Part shown: positions 1 to 7,617 of the stretch, one piece after another | How the letters are laid out: the number at the start of each line of letters is the position of its first letter | How positions within the stretch are numbered: position 1 is the stretch's first letter | Source: Candidatus Mediterraneibacter faecavium | Lineage (GTDB): Bacteria; Bacillota; Clostridia; Lachnospirales; Lachnospiraceae | DNA: 34,556 bases | Direction: 5' to 3' | Assembly: GCA_019119995.1 (NCBI GenBank) | Contig: DWVY01000041.1 | Coordinates: 1 to 34,556 of the forward strand | Notes under the pieces: generated by a model | What the model was told of the DNA's origin: nothing | The model's database searches: none | The model's input: the letters and a program-made list of their open reading frames with translations, nothing else | Translations under genes and position numbers: made by a program

Positions 1-56
1 CCGGCTGGCATGGTTTCCTGCGGCTTTTCAAGGCCCCGTCATCAGCGACAGGTGCT

Positions 57-85
57 ATCTTATCACCAGGAAATGGAATTGTCAA
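57..85 (-). promoter_or_regulatory. Strong sigma-A type promoter reading out of the left end
   Basis: On the minus strand a perfect -35 TTGACA (85-80) is followed by exactly 17 bases and a -10 TAAGAT (62-57). Transcription would run left, out of the window, so the gene served is not visible. No start codon with a good ribosome binding site is seen in the 56 bases left of it, so the leader is long or the product could be a stable RNA; that last point is inference. Confidence 0.55.
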
Positions 86-166
86 TGTTTTTTCTCTTTT
101 TTATTTATTTCAGACAATTCACACAATTCTGTCATTATACAACCATATAGAAAGGAAACGATTAAA

Positions 167-336
167 ATGGAATTTGTATACAATGAAAATCAGATCGCAT
201 TATATTCAGAAAAGGGAAAACTGATGGAGACGCTGGCAAAAGATCTGGAGCAGAGAGACTTAAAGACAGCCCCACCTGCTCTTACGCTGTGAAATGGTTT
301 GAAAACCATCCCGAATATTCTCCGCTTTTGAAGTAA
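167..336 (+). pseudogene. Remnant of a small YjdJ-type GNAT N-acetyltransferase (internal deletion plus frameshift)
   Basis: An ATG at 167, preceded by AAAGGAAA, opens a 41-codon frame ending at 290-292. It begins MEFVYNENQIALYSE and then runs directly into KGKLMETLAKDLEQR. In the small YjdJ-like acetyltransferase family the first piece is the N-terminal strand and the second is the helix after the acetyl-CoA-binding glycine loop, so roughly 40 residues of the catalytic core appear to be missing. The family C-terminus (PTCSYAVKWFENHPEYSPLLK in outline) is present in another frame, codons from 271 to the stop at 334-336. The two frames join if one C is restored to the C run at 270-273. So the gene carries an internal deletion and a one-base deletion and cannot make an active enzyme. 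Family assignment rests on recalled family sequence. Confidence 0.72.
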
Positions 337-341
337 CAAGA

Positions 342-884
342 TCAGTCGAAATCATATCTCCTCAGCTCACAGTTTTTGATTCCGAACCGGGCGAATCCTT
401 CGTTCGTCATGTCCGTAAAATAAGACTGCACCGCTCTGGCAACACCGTTATGTGCGACCATAAGATACACCTTCGCATCCGCCTCCTGCCTGATGTCATC
501 CAGCAGGTTATAGATCCTCTGGCAGAAACGGATCATGGACTCCCCGCCCTCATAGCTGTTGACAAAACAGGTCTTGGCATACTGAAACTCCTCTCCGTTT
601 CGCGGCGTGGACTCGTATTTCCCGAAATTCTGTTCCTTAAGCCGTGGCTCAACACGCATGGGGACTCCCGTAATTTCTGAAATGTGCCGTGCGGTATCCG
701 CCGCGCGCCTGAGAGGGGAACAGATGATCTCATCAATATGAATGTCCTCCCGCAGTATCCTTTCGGCAAGTTCCGCAGCCTGACGATGCCCCCTCTCTGT
801 CAGCTCGATATCAGTGACTCCGCATATTTTATTTTCTACATTCCATACAGTCTGTCCGTGACGTGTAAAATAAAAATATCCCAT
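342..884 (-). CDS. Histidine phosphatase family protein (phosphoglycerate mutase-like)
   Basis: A 180-residue protein of the histidine phosphatase superfamily, probably a soluble cytoplasmic phosphomonoesterase. The N-terminus carries the hallmark TRHGQT motif with the phospho-accepting His9. The second catalytic histidine lies in the motif VAHNGVAR near residue 150, and CSPLRRAADTA provides the usual phosphate-binding arginine. Length and architecture match the short cobC/gpmB-like branch; the substrate cannot be told from sequence. The open frame extends upstream to 956, but the ATG at 884 follows a strong GGGAGG at good spacing and gives the family-typical N-terminus directly before the RHG motif. 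It converges on the GNAT remnant (gap of 5 bases) and is divergent from the broken TetR gene. Confidence 0.88.
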   Translation of the reverse strand: MGYFYFTRHGQTVWNVENKICGVTDIELTERGHRQAAELAERILREDIHIDEIICSPLRRAADTARHISEITGVPMRVEPRLKEQNFGKYESTPRNGEEFQYAKTCFVNSYEGGESMIRFCQRIYNLLDDIRQEADAKVYLMVAHNGVARAVQSYFTDMTNEGFARFGIKNCELRRYDFD

Positions 885-1040
885 AACCAACGTTTCCTCC
901 CGTATATCTTGATATTCTCTCAATGCTCTTTGCGGTATATCCGCCGGCACATTCATTTTTGTTATTATAACATGAGAGTCTGCGTAAAAAAAACAGTCTT
1001 CTCAAAAACGGTCAACGCAGTATAATGGTAACTATAGAAC

Positions 1041-1443
1041 GAGAAATTTTTTACACTTCCGAAAGACAGGCAGGATCAGATCATCAATGCCGGCTTCCGG
1101 ATATTCGCACACAATAGTTATAAGAAAGCGCCTGTATCCGGATATGGGAACCTTTGTGATCCGCTCATTTTACGAAAAAGATCCGGAAATAGCTGCTGAT
1201 GTACAGGAGCTGTATGCATCGATCCGCCGCAGGAAAGGATTTTCCTCTCTGAAAGAGCTGGATCTTTCAAAGTTCCGGCAGGATCTGGATCCGGGCATGA
1301 TGGTCCGGGAAATGCATCTTGCCTCCGAAGGATATCTATGGGAACTCACCCAGCGCGGAGAGGCCATATCTCCGGAAAGGATCCGGAAAGATTTCACAGT
1401 CCTCATTGAATTCTGGAAATCGGTTTATTATAAAGACAAATAA
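1041..1443 (+). pseudogene. Broken TetR/AcrR family regulator (DNA-binding helices deleted)
   Basis: Two pieces of a TetR-type repressor are visible in different frames. Codons from 1041 read EKFFTLPKDRQDQIINAGFR and on through IFAHNSYKKAP, the typical first helix of TetR proteins, but no start codon precedes them and a TAG lies two codons upstream. Around 1125-1140 the reading switches to the frame used from about 1130 to 1443. That part encodes the C-terminal ligand/dimer domain (PDMGTFVIRSFYEKDPEIAADVQE onward, ending at YYKDK). The helix-turn-helix and the middle of the protein are gone. An ATG at 1087 opens a 118-residue frame, but its first 15 or so residues are out-of-frame reading of the N-terminal piece. 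A TATAAT at 1021-1026 remains upstream. It probably once regulated the ABC exporter genes that follow 40 bases downstream. Confidence 0.75.
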
Positions 1444-1482
1444 AATGCATTAGCGACAGCATAATGCGGAAAGGCTGCTTAT

Positions 1483-2406
1483 ATGGATATCATCACAACA
1501 AACCGTCTCACCAAATCATATGGGAAAAAGAGAGGGATCATTGATCTGGATCTATCAGTTCGCGAGGGAGAATTCTATGGTTTTATCGGCCCGAACGGCG
1601 CAGGAAAGAGCACAACGATCCGCCTTCTCCTCGGACTGATGCGTCCTTCTTCCGGCACAATTTCTGTCATGAATATGGACTTACAGAAACACAGGGGAAA
1701 AATACTTGAAAACATAGGATATATTCCATCGGAAGCTATGTTTTATCCGGGCAGTACGGTAGGGGAGATCCTCCGTTTATCCGCCGGATTAAGACGCCGG
1801 GACTGCCGGGCGGAAAGCCGCAGGCTCTGTGAACGCCTCAGGCTCGATCCCGGGCAGAAGACAGAGGAGCTCTCTCTTGGCAACCGTAAAAAGGCCGCGA
1901 TCATATGCGCTCTCCAGCACCGCCCGCGGCTGTATGTATTTGACGAGCCTACAAGCGGTCTCGATCCTCTGATCCAGAAAGAATTTTTTGAAATACTAAG
2001 GGAACGCCGTGCAGAAGGCGCCACTATCTTTCTGTCTTCCCACGTCCTGTCCGAGGTACAGAGATACTGCAGCCGCGCCGCGATCATCCGCGAAGGCAGA
2101 CTGGCCGCCTGCGGCGATATCCGCGATCTGGCCAGAACAAGCGCCAAGAGGATCATCCTGAGCCTTTTGGAGGACAATGGTTCCCTTCTGCGCCTGCTCA
2201 AAGACCACAACGGACAGACGGGTAAAAAAGATGCGCACGGGACCGGGCCCGAAATACGGGATCTGCAAAACGCCGGGAACACTCTCTCCTTCCTTTATCA
2301 GGGAAATATGAAAGAACTGATCCGGCTCCTCTCCCGCGCGGATTTTACAGATATCACGATCACGGAACCTGACCTGAATGAAATCTTTATGCATTTTTAT
2401 AATTAA
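1483..2406 (+). CDS. ABC transporter ATP-binding protein (CcmA/ABC-2 exporter type)
   Basis: A 307-residue cytoplasmic ATPase that would power the ABC-2 permease encoded just downstream. Walker A is GPNGAGKST at 36-44, Walker B with the catalytic Glu is LYVFDEPTSGLD near 150, and the H-loop is SSHVLSE. The signature is unusual, LSLGNRKK instead of LSGGQ, a variant seen in some ABC-2 ATPases. The last 90 residues are a less conserved C-terminal region found in bacitracin/lantibiotic-type and other ABC-2 ATPases. The start is preceded by GGAAAGG. It forms an operon with the permease (19-base gap) and follows the broken TetR gene, so the pair may have lost local repression. The exported substrate is unknown. 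Confidence 0.9.
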   Translation: MDIITTNRLTKSYGKKRGIIDLDLSVREGEFYGFIGPNGAGKSTTIRLLLGLMRPSSGTISVMNMDLQKHRGKILENIGYIPSEAMFYPGSTVGEILRLSAGLRRRDCRAESRRLCERLRLDPGQKTEELSLGNRKKAAIICALQHRPRLYVFDEPTSGLDPLIQKEFFEILRERRAEGATIFLSSHVLSEVQRYCSRAAIIREGRLAACGDIRDLARTSAKRIILSLLEDNGSLLRLLKDHNGQTGKKDAHGTGPEIRDLQNAGNTLSFLYQGNMKELIRLLSRADFTDITITEPDLNEIFMHFYN

Positions 2407-2425
2407 TTCCAAGAAAGGGGACATC

Positions 2426-3211
2426 ATGACGCTTCTTAATTTTGAAATGAAAAGAATGAGGACTTCTCTGATTGTATGGACCGCGGCGATCGCCCTGCTC
2501 ATCATGGTCTGCCTGATCATCTTTCCGGATATGGAAGATCAGGTTGACGAACTGAACGCGGCATTTTCTTCTATGGGCGGCTTTACGGCGGCTTTTGGTA
2601 TGGACAGGCTGAATTTCGGGGAGCTGATGGGGTTCTACGGACTGGAGTGCGGCAATATACTCGGCATCGGAGGCGCTTTCTTCGCCGCCTACATCGGAGT
2701 GACAGCGCTCTCTGACGAAGAAAAGAACCACACTGCGGAATTTCTCTTTTCTCACCCCGTCAGCCGCAGACGGATCATAACTGAAAAGCTGGTCCGCATC
2801 ATGCTGCAGATCCTCATCCTAAATGCTGTGTGTATCCTCACGGCGCTTGCCTCTGCCGCCGTTATAGGCGAAGAGTTCCGGATAGAAGAATTCCTTCTTC
2901 TGCACCTCGCCTATCTGCTGCTTCAGGCAGAGACCGCCTCCATCTGCTTCTGCATCTCTGCGTTTCTGAGAAGGAGCGGGATCGGGATCGGGCTGGGACT
3001 GGCTGCCATCCTGTATTTTCTGAACATCATCGCGAACATCACGGAAGCGGCGCAGTGGCTCAAATACATTACGCCGTTCGGTTACGCCGAGGCGGCTGAC
3101 ATTATAACAAACAGCCGCATTGATCCGGTACCTGCCGCTATCGGAGGCGCGGTGACACTTGCCGGGATTGCCGCGGCATTTTTTAAATACTGCAGCAAAG
3201 ATATTTACTGA
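2426..3211 (+). CDS. ABC-2 type transporter permease subunit
   Basis: A 261-residue integral membrane protein with about six hydrophobic segments: residues 13-35, a hydrophobic stretch around 75-95, then several between 130 and 255. The second cytoplasmic stretch carries the ABC-2 permease motif ALSDEEKNHTAEFLFSHPVSR, in which a conserved Glu precedes the region that couples to the ATPase. The frame is open from 2378, overlapping the ATPase gene, but the ATG at 2426 has AGAAAGGGG immediately upstream and is the likelier start. It is the membrane partner of the preceding ATPase and ends convergently 8 bases from the small gene at 3220. Substrate unknown. Confidence 0.85.
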   Translation: MTLLNFEMKRMRTSLIVWTAAIALLIMVCLIIFPDMEDQVDELNAAFSSMGGFTAAFGMDRLNFGELMGFYGLECGNILGIGGAFFAAYIGVTALSDEEKNHTAEFLFSHPVSRRRIITEKLVRIMLQILILNAVCILTALASAAVIGEEFRIEEFLLLHLAYLLLQAETASICFCISAFLRRSGIGIGLGLAAILYFLNIIANITEAAQWLKYITPFGYAEAADIITNSRIDPVPAAIGGAVTLAGIAAAFFKYCSKDIY

Positions 3212-3219
3212 CAAACATA

Positions 3220-3414
3220 TCATACCGCCTCTTTCTCAAATATCAGATCCATTTTTCTGATACATCCGTTTATTTTCATCTCTGTCGGTATCGCCGCTAC
3301 AAAACGGTATCCCTGTGCCGCATACTGATCGATGATCTCCCGGTGCTCGGATACATATGCGACAGCCAGACCGTGCATCCTCCATCGCACGTTTACATGG
3401 ATATATTCTTTCAT
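3220..3414 (-). CDS. Small DUF4177-like protein
   Basis: A 64-residue protein, MKEYIHVNVRW at the start and DLIFEKEAV at the end. The pattern of a beta strand, a helix with EIIDQYAAQGYRFVAAIPT, and a final strand with DLIFEK resembles the small DUF4177 family, whose role is unknown. The start is supported by GAGGTGA seven bases upstream. It lies 11 bases after the permease gene of the GntR-controlled exporter operon and is probably its last gene. I cannot assign a function; an accessory role with the exporter is only suggested by position. Confidence 0.6.
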   Translation of the reverse strand: MKEYIHVNVRWRMHGLAVAYVSEHREIIDQYAAQGYRFVAAIPTEMKINGCIRKMDLIFEKEAV

Positions 3415-3425
3415 AATGCTTCACC

Positions 3426-4091
3426 TCAGAACTCTTTCCTCGCCATAATACGCTGACTGCAGATATATGAAACCAGAAGCGCCGCAACAGCTATACCGGC
3501 ACAAAGCGCGAGGATCCCATTGTCTCCCAGGGAACTGAAGAAGCCGGATACCTTCCCGAGTATATTTTCCGGCACATACTGCGAAATCCTTGATACGCCG
3601 TATGCAACAGCCGCTATCAGGGCAAACATGAAGATATTGGCATATCTCGCTTTTTCAGAATCAAATTTAAACCGCAGCGGCATCATAATGCTCATAAGCA
3701 CCCACGCGATGCAAATGCACATCAGGTTACCCCCGATCCATTCTCCGGCGCCTGTATTCGCGCCCTGCGCGATCATCAGTACAGTACCTGTCACCATGCC
3801 CACGCACCATGCAAATATAGAGATAAGAATACCAAAAATGTACTTCTCGTTCACATATTTCTTCCTTGTGATCGGAAGAGTCATAAGGAAAAGATAACCG
3901 TTATCGTACTCATCATAGCTGATAGTGGACACCACGAACATAGTCAGAAGAATCGTTACATACGCCACTACAAAAAGGGAGTCTACATCTGAGACTACTC
4001 CCAGAAATAAAGCGACCAGTATGAGCATGGCAAGCAGAACCACTCCCTGCCCCTTCATCAATCTGATATCTTTGATCAACAATCCTTTCAT
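3426..4091 (-). CDS. ABC-2 transporter permease (YtrC/ABC2_membrane_5-like)
   Basis: A 221-residue membrane protein with about six transmembrane segments: two in the first 60 residues, a pair around 85-135, another near 150-170 and a final one around 190-213. The cytoplasmic loop STISYDEYDNGYLFLMTLPITRKKYVNEKY is typical of ABC-2 permeases paired with YtrA-regulated ATPases. Its ATG overlaps the stop of the upstream ATPase gene by four bases, indicating translational coupling. Together they form a small exporter whose substrate is unknown; related systems in Firmicutes often respond to cell-envelope stress, which is family knowledge and not visible here. Confidence 0.85.
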   Translation of the reverse strand: MKGLLIKDIRLMKGQGVVLLAMLILVALFLGVVSDVDSLFVVAYVTILLTMFVVSTISYDEYDNGYLFLMTLPITRKKYVNEKYIFGILISIFAWCVGMVTGTVLMIAQGANTGAGEWIGGNLMCICIAWVLMSIMMPLRFKFDSEKARYANIFMFALIAAVAYGVSRISQYVPENILGKVSGFFSSLGDNGILALCAGIAVAALLVSYICSQRIMARKEF

Positions 4092-4939
4092 AATCTCTCT
4101 CCTCCCGTCATCATAGTGATCGTTTCATCCAGAGACCCGTTCTCGACTACAAGATCAGGATAATTCTCTCTATAGAATCTTCCCTGGTCTGTCAGGCAGT
4201 CATAACCATAAGGTGTCCTGCGGACTGACAGGATATGTTCTTTGTCCAGCTTCGCATACTGCCTGTCATCCGCTTTGATGAGGCCGTACTCATTCAGCAG
4301 GTTATCCATCTCCTCATGCAGGACGATCTTGCCTTCATGGATGATGTAAATATCATCGCACAGCCCCTCAAGATCCGATGAGATATGAGAACTGATAAGA
4401 ATGCTCCTGTTCTCATCCTCTTCCATATATTCCCGGAACAGATCCAGGATACCTTCCCTTGCCATCACATCCAGTCCCGTTGTGGGCTCGTCAAGCAGGA
4501 GAAAATCGGCATTATGGGTAACTGCCGCAAGTACTTTCAGCTTTGCTTTCATCCCTGTTGAGAATTCTTTGATACATTTATCCTGCGGGATACTGAATCT
4601 GCGGCACAGGCTCAGGAATCTTTCCCGTTCAAATTCCGGATACATAGCCGCCATCACCGGCACGATATCCTTTACTTTCAGATAACCGCTGAATCCGGAT
4701 TCCGCCAGCGTAACGCCGATCTTCTGCTTTTCAGATTCTGTCAGCTCTGACGGCGCCTTTCCCATCAGCTTAATATCACCGCTGTCATAACTGATGAGCC
4801 CCAGCGCCGCCTTGAAGCTTGTAGATTTTCCGGCACCGTTTTCTCCGACAAGTCCCGTGATACATCCCCGCCCTACTTTCATGGAGCAGTCCAGGGTGAA
4901 ATCTTTATATTTCTTTACCAACCCGTTAATTTCCAACAT
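4088..4939 (-). CDS. ABC transporter ATP-binding protein (YtrB-like)
   Basis: A 283-residue ABC ATPase. Walker A is GENGAGKST at 32-40, the signature region is the degenerate EFSTGMKAKLKVL, Walker B is FLLLDEPTTGLDV and the H-loop is LISSHISSDLEG. The remaining 80 residues form the variable C-terminal part typical of ABC-2 ATPases. It sits between the GntR regulator (3-base gap) and the permease (four-base overlap), so regulator, ATPase and permease are co-transcribed from the promoter at 5337-5365. The order is the same as in ytrABC-type operons of Bacillus. The transported compound cannot be deduced. Confidence 0.9.
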   Translation of the reverse strand: MLEINGLVKKYKDFTLDCSMKVGRGCITGLVGENGAGKSTSFKAALGLISYDSGDIKLMGKAPSELTESEKQKIGVTLAESGFSGYLKVKDIVPVMAAMYPEFERERFLSLCRRFSIPQDKCIKEFSTGMKAKLKVLAAVTHNADFLLLDEPTTGLDVMAREGILDLFREYMEEDENRSILISSHISSDLEGLCDDIYIIHEGKIVLHEEMDNLLNEYGLIKADDRQYAKLDKEHILSVRRTPYGYDCLTDQGRFYRENYPDLVVENGSLDETITMMTGGERL

Positions 4940-4942
4940 CGT

Positions 4943-5314
4943 CTAGTCCTCCATTATCAACTCAAATAACTCCCGGATCTCCTCATCCGTAAGCCCGCAT
5001 CTGCGGCCTTTCTGAACGGCATTGTCGAGGTCTTCCTCAACTTCTCTGCGCTGTTCCTCTTTTATCCTCTCTTTGTTCGCCGCGGCAACATAGGTGCCTT
5101 TGCCGTGGACTGTGACCGTGTAGCCTTCCTGCTCAAGATTATCGTACGCTTTCTTGACCGTCAGGGCGCTGATCTTCAGTTCTTTTGCAAGAGTGCGGAC
5201 AGAGGGGAGCGCGTCATTTTCTTTCAGGTCTCCCGCAGTGATCTGCGCTTTGACCTGATCCATGATCTGCTCATATATAGGTACCATTGATGAACTGTTG
5301 ATTATAATCTTCAT
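4943..5314 (-). CDS. GntR family transcriptional regulator (YtrA subfamily)
   Basis: A 123-residue regulator with an N-terminal winged helix (residues about 10-75; PIYEQIMDQVKAQITAGDLKENDALPSVRTLAKELKISALTVKKAYDNLEQEG) and a short C-terminal helical tail with no ligand domain, which defines the YtrA subfamily. These proteins usually repress their own ABC exporter operon. The start at 5314 is chosen because GAGGAGG lies just upstream and the protein then begins at the family-typical position; the frame itself is open from 5365. Directly upstream lies a 16-bp inverted repeat that brackets a consensus promoter, which is the expected site of autorepression. Confidence 0.9.
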   Translation of the reverse strand: MKIIINSSSMVPIYEQIMDQVKAQITAGDLKENDALPSVRTLAKELKISALTVKKAYDNLEQEGYTVTVHGKGTYVAAANKERIKEEQRREVEEDLDNAVQKGRRCGLTDEEIRELFELIMED

Positions 5315-5333
5315 ATGTGTCCTCCTCTTGATA

Positions 5334-5380
5334 AACAGTATATAACAGTATAGAACTGTTGTCAACTGTTATATACTGTT
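5334..5380 (-). promoter_or_regulatory. Promoter inside an inverted-repeat operator of the GntR-ABC operon
   Basis: AACAGTATATAACAGT at 5334-5349 is the exact reverse complement of ACTGTTATATACTGTT at 5365-5380, with a 15-base spacer that contains a further AACTGTT. On the minus strand the same segment holds a consensus promoter: TTGACA at 5365-5360, a 17-base spacer and TATACT at 5342-5337. One operator arm therefore covers the -10 and the other abuts the -35. The arrangement fits autorepression by the YtrA-type regulator encoded immediately downstream; that step is inference. Confidence 0.8.
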
Positions 5381-5391
5381 TATTTCATAAT

Positions 5392-5616
5392 TCAAAAAAA
5401 GAGCGGAACTTTCATTCCACTCCCAATTTCTATCCAGAGTTTCTTTCCTCGCCTCTCCGTGCTCTTCATCTGCGAATTATGGTCCCGGATCGTTTTCTGC
5501 CTCACCTCATACTCCAACCGTTTCTGCTCATCCAGACTCAGTTTTTTCAGGTCCTCATATGCCTCTTTGATATATTCATCTTTTTCTGCCATATCCTCGA
5601 ACTCCTTCCGGTTCTT
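5392..5616 (-). pseudogene. C-terminal fragment resembling Rpn/PD-(D/E)XK nuclease family transposase
   Basis: An open frame of 66 codons from an ATG at 5592 ends at 5392; the reading also continues upstream without interruption to the stop codon of the thioesterase gene at 5617. The stretch EDMAEKDEYIKEAYEDLKKLS followed by LDEQKRLEYEVRQKTIRDHNSQM and ERRGKK resembles the conserved C-terminal tail of Rpn-type PD-(D/E)XK recombination-promoting nucleases, which normally continues into EKG repeats. The nuclease domain (about 200 residues) is absent and the end is degenerate. AAGGAG upstream of the ATG could still allow expression of a short peptide. The assignment is from recalled family pattern only. 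Confidence 0.5.
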
Positions 5617-6030
5617 CTAGCCGAGAAACTTCTGCATCGTTTCTGAAAATTCTTTCATTTCTTTATTCATCATTACAGGTCTTCCGTCTTTATTAAGGAA
5701 GCAGTGTCTCGTCATCCCGCATGCGCTTAATACTCCGCCTTCCGACATATTGTAGATATCATATTTCAGTGTAAATTTCAGCTTTCCGAACTCCTGAAGG
5801 CTCACGGTGATCTTCACCTCATCATCAAACTTCACGCTCTTTTTATACTCACATTCCGCATGGAGCACCGGACTTATATATCCCATCTCCTCGAACTTTC
5901 GGTACGGATATCCCATCTGTTCCAACATATCAATGCGCGCCTCCTCCATCCAGCGGATGTAATTGGAATGGTGGATGATCCCCATCTGGTCTGTCTCATA
6001 GTATCTTGCCTTTAACATATACGGATTCAT
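5617..6030 (-). CDS. Acyl-CoA thioesterase, 4HBT hotdog family (YbgC/FadM-like)
   Basis: A 137-residue single hotdog-fold protein. The motif YYETDQMGIIHHSNYIRWMEEAR (residues 10-32) is the 4-hydroxybenzoyl-CoA thioesterase signature with the catalytic Asp14, and the C-terminal strands (KFDDEVKITVSLQEFGKLKFTLKYDIYN) complete the fold. It should hydrolyse acyl-CoA thioesters in the cytoplasm; chain-length preference is unknown. The frame is open to 6084, inside radA, but the ATG at 6030 has GAGAGGAG in front and gives the family N-terminus. It lies 34 bases downstream of radA on the same strand and may be co-transcribed with it. Confidence 0.88.
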   Translation of the reverse strand: MNPYMLKARYYETDQMGIIHHSNYIRWMEEARIDMLEQMGYPYRKFEEMGYISPVLHAECEYKKSVKFDDEVKITVSLQEFGKLKFTLKYDIYNMSEGGVLSACGMTRHCFLNKDGRPVMMNKEMKEFSETMQKFLG

Positions 6031-6064
6031 TCTTACTCTCCTCTCTGTGCTCTGCCCGCAGCCG

Positions 6065-7441
6065 CTAGATCTCACGCACTGCATCGCCGATATTTTTCAC
6101 GCCCACCAGTTTAATTCCCTTGATCCCTTTTACCATCTTAAGTGAAACTTCCGGAAGGATGCATGTCTCGAATCCCAGCTTCTTCGCCTCTGCCACACGC
6201 TGTTCCGGCATATTGACCGCGCGCACCTCGCCGCTTAGGCCCACCTCTCCGAACACGATCGTCTTCTCGTCAATGGGACGGTTCCGGAAACTTGATACGA
6301 TCGCCATCACGATGCCGAGATCGATCGCAGGCTCATTCATGCGGATGCCGCCCGCGATATTGACATAGGCGTTGGAATTGCCCAGCGCCATGCCCAGTCT
6401 CTTCTCCAGGACTGCCATGAGCAGGTTGACGCGGTTATAGTCGGTTCCCGCCGCCGTCCTTCTCGGCATCCCGAAATTGCTCTGGCAGACAAGCGCCTGG
6501 ATCTCGATCAGGATCGGGCGGGTCCCCTCTATGGAACACGCCACCACGGAGCCGGACGCATGTTCCGGGCGTCCGCTCAGCATATATTCTGACGGATTCT
6601 CCACCTCCGCAAGCCCCGCCTGCTGCATCTCAAATACTCCGATCTCGTTCGTGGAGCCGAAACGGTTCTTTACCGCCCGCAGGATCCGATAGGAAGCGTG
6701 GCGGTCGCCCTCGAAATACAAAACAGTGTCCACCATATGCTCCAGCACCCTCGGGCCGGCGACTGTTCCCTCTTTCGTCACATGTCCTACGATAAAGATC
6801 GGAATACACAGTCCTTTCGCCAGCTGCAGGAATATATTGGTTGACTCCCTGACCTGGGAGACGCTGCCCGGAGCCGAGGAGACTTCCTCGCTGTACATCG
6901 TCTGTATGGAATCAATGACCACAAGCTGCGGGCGCTCTTTCTCGATCACACCGCGGATGATCTCCAGGTTCGTCTCGCACAGGAGATACAGGTTCGATGA
7001 GAAATCCCCCATCCGGTTTGCCCTGAGCTTGATCTGTGCCTGTGATTCCTCTCCGGAAATATACAGCACCTTCTTATCTTTCGAGAGCATCCGGCAGACC
7101 TGCAGGAGCAGCGTAGATTTCCCTATACCGGGGTCGCCTCCCACCAGCACAAGAGATCCCGGCACGATCCCGCCGCCCAGCACGCGGTCAAGCTCCCGGA
7201 TCCCCGTCCTGCATCTTGCATCGTCATCCGCAGTCACTTCCGTAAGCGGTACAACTTTCGCTTCTCTCACAGATTCCCTGACAGAACGCGATCCCGCTGT
7301 CGTTCCTTTTGTGATCCCGCTGTCAAGCTTTTCCTCGACAAATGTATTCCACTCCCCGCACGCCGGACACTGTCCGAGCCATTTCGCCTCTTCGTGCCCG
7401 CAGTTCTGGCAGAAAAATATGCTTTTCTTTGCTTTCGCCAT
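6065..7441 (-). CDS. radA: DNA repair protein RadA (Sms)
   Basis: A 458-residue RecA-like ATPase acting in recombinational repair and branch migration. It has the N-terminal C4 zinc finger (Cys11, Cys14, Cys25, Cys28), Walker A GGDPGIGKST at 101-110, Walker B in PQLVVIDSIQT, the RadA-specific motif KNRFGSTNEIG around 255, and a C-terminal Lon-protease-like domain (VNIAGGIRMNEPAIDLGIVMAI and GEVGLSGEVRAV). The length is normal for the family. The start has AGGAGGACGG upstream. It follows the clpC block, from which it is separated by a terminator-like hairpin, and precedes the thioesterase gene. Adjacency of clpC and radA is conserved in many Firmicutes. Confidence 0.97.
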   Translation of the reverse strand: MAKAKKSIFFCQNCGHEEAKWLGQCPACGEWNTFVEEKLDSGITKGTTAGSRSVRESVREAKVVPLTEVTADDDARCRTGIRELDRVLGGGIVPGSLVLVGGDPGIGKSTLLLQVCRMLSKDKKVLYISGEESQAQIKLRANRMGDFSSNLYLLCETNLEIIRGVIEKERPQLVVIDSIQTMYSEEVSSAPGSVSQVRESTNIFLQLAKGLCIPIFIVGHVTKEGTVAGPRVLEHMVDTVLYFEGDRHASYRILRAVKNRFGSTNEIGVFEMQQAGLAEVENPSEYMLSGRPEHASGSVVACSIEGTRPILIEIQALVCQSNFGMPRRTAAGTDYNRVNLLMAVLEKRLGMALGNSNAYVNIAGGIRMNEPAIDLGIVMAIVSSFRNRPIDEKTIVFGEVGLSGEVRAVNMPEQRVAEAKKLGFETCILPEVSLKMVKGIKGIKLVGVKNIGDAVREI

Positions 7442-7510
7442 CTACCGTCCTCCTGTTTTTAAGCCTGAGACTTCTTAATTTTAGAGGGAATGTGAAATCT
7501 CAGGTCTGAT

Positions 7511-7543
7511 AGTTAAAACAGGGTGGATGAAACATCCGCCCTG
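7511..7543 (-). terminator. Rho-independent terminator after the clpC block
   Basis: On the minus strand CAGGGCGGATG, loop TTT and CATCCACCCTG form an 11-bp stem with one mismatch (7543-7519), followed by TTTTAACT. It lies 75 bases after the stop of the small gene at 7618 and before radA, so it should end clpC-side transcripts at least partly. Confidence 0.75.
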
Positions 7544-7617
7544 CCACATTCGTTTATATAGTCCGGCTCATATCCGCCGGTTCCGGCGCCTGTCCGTTCC
7601 CCGGGGCTTTTGCCTGA

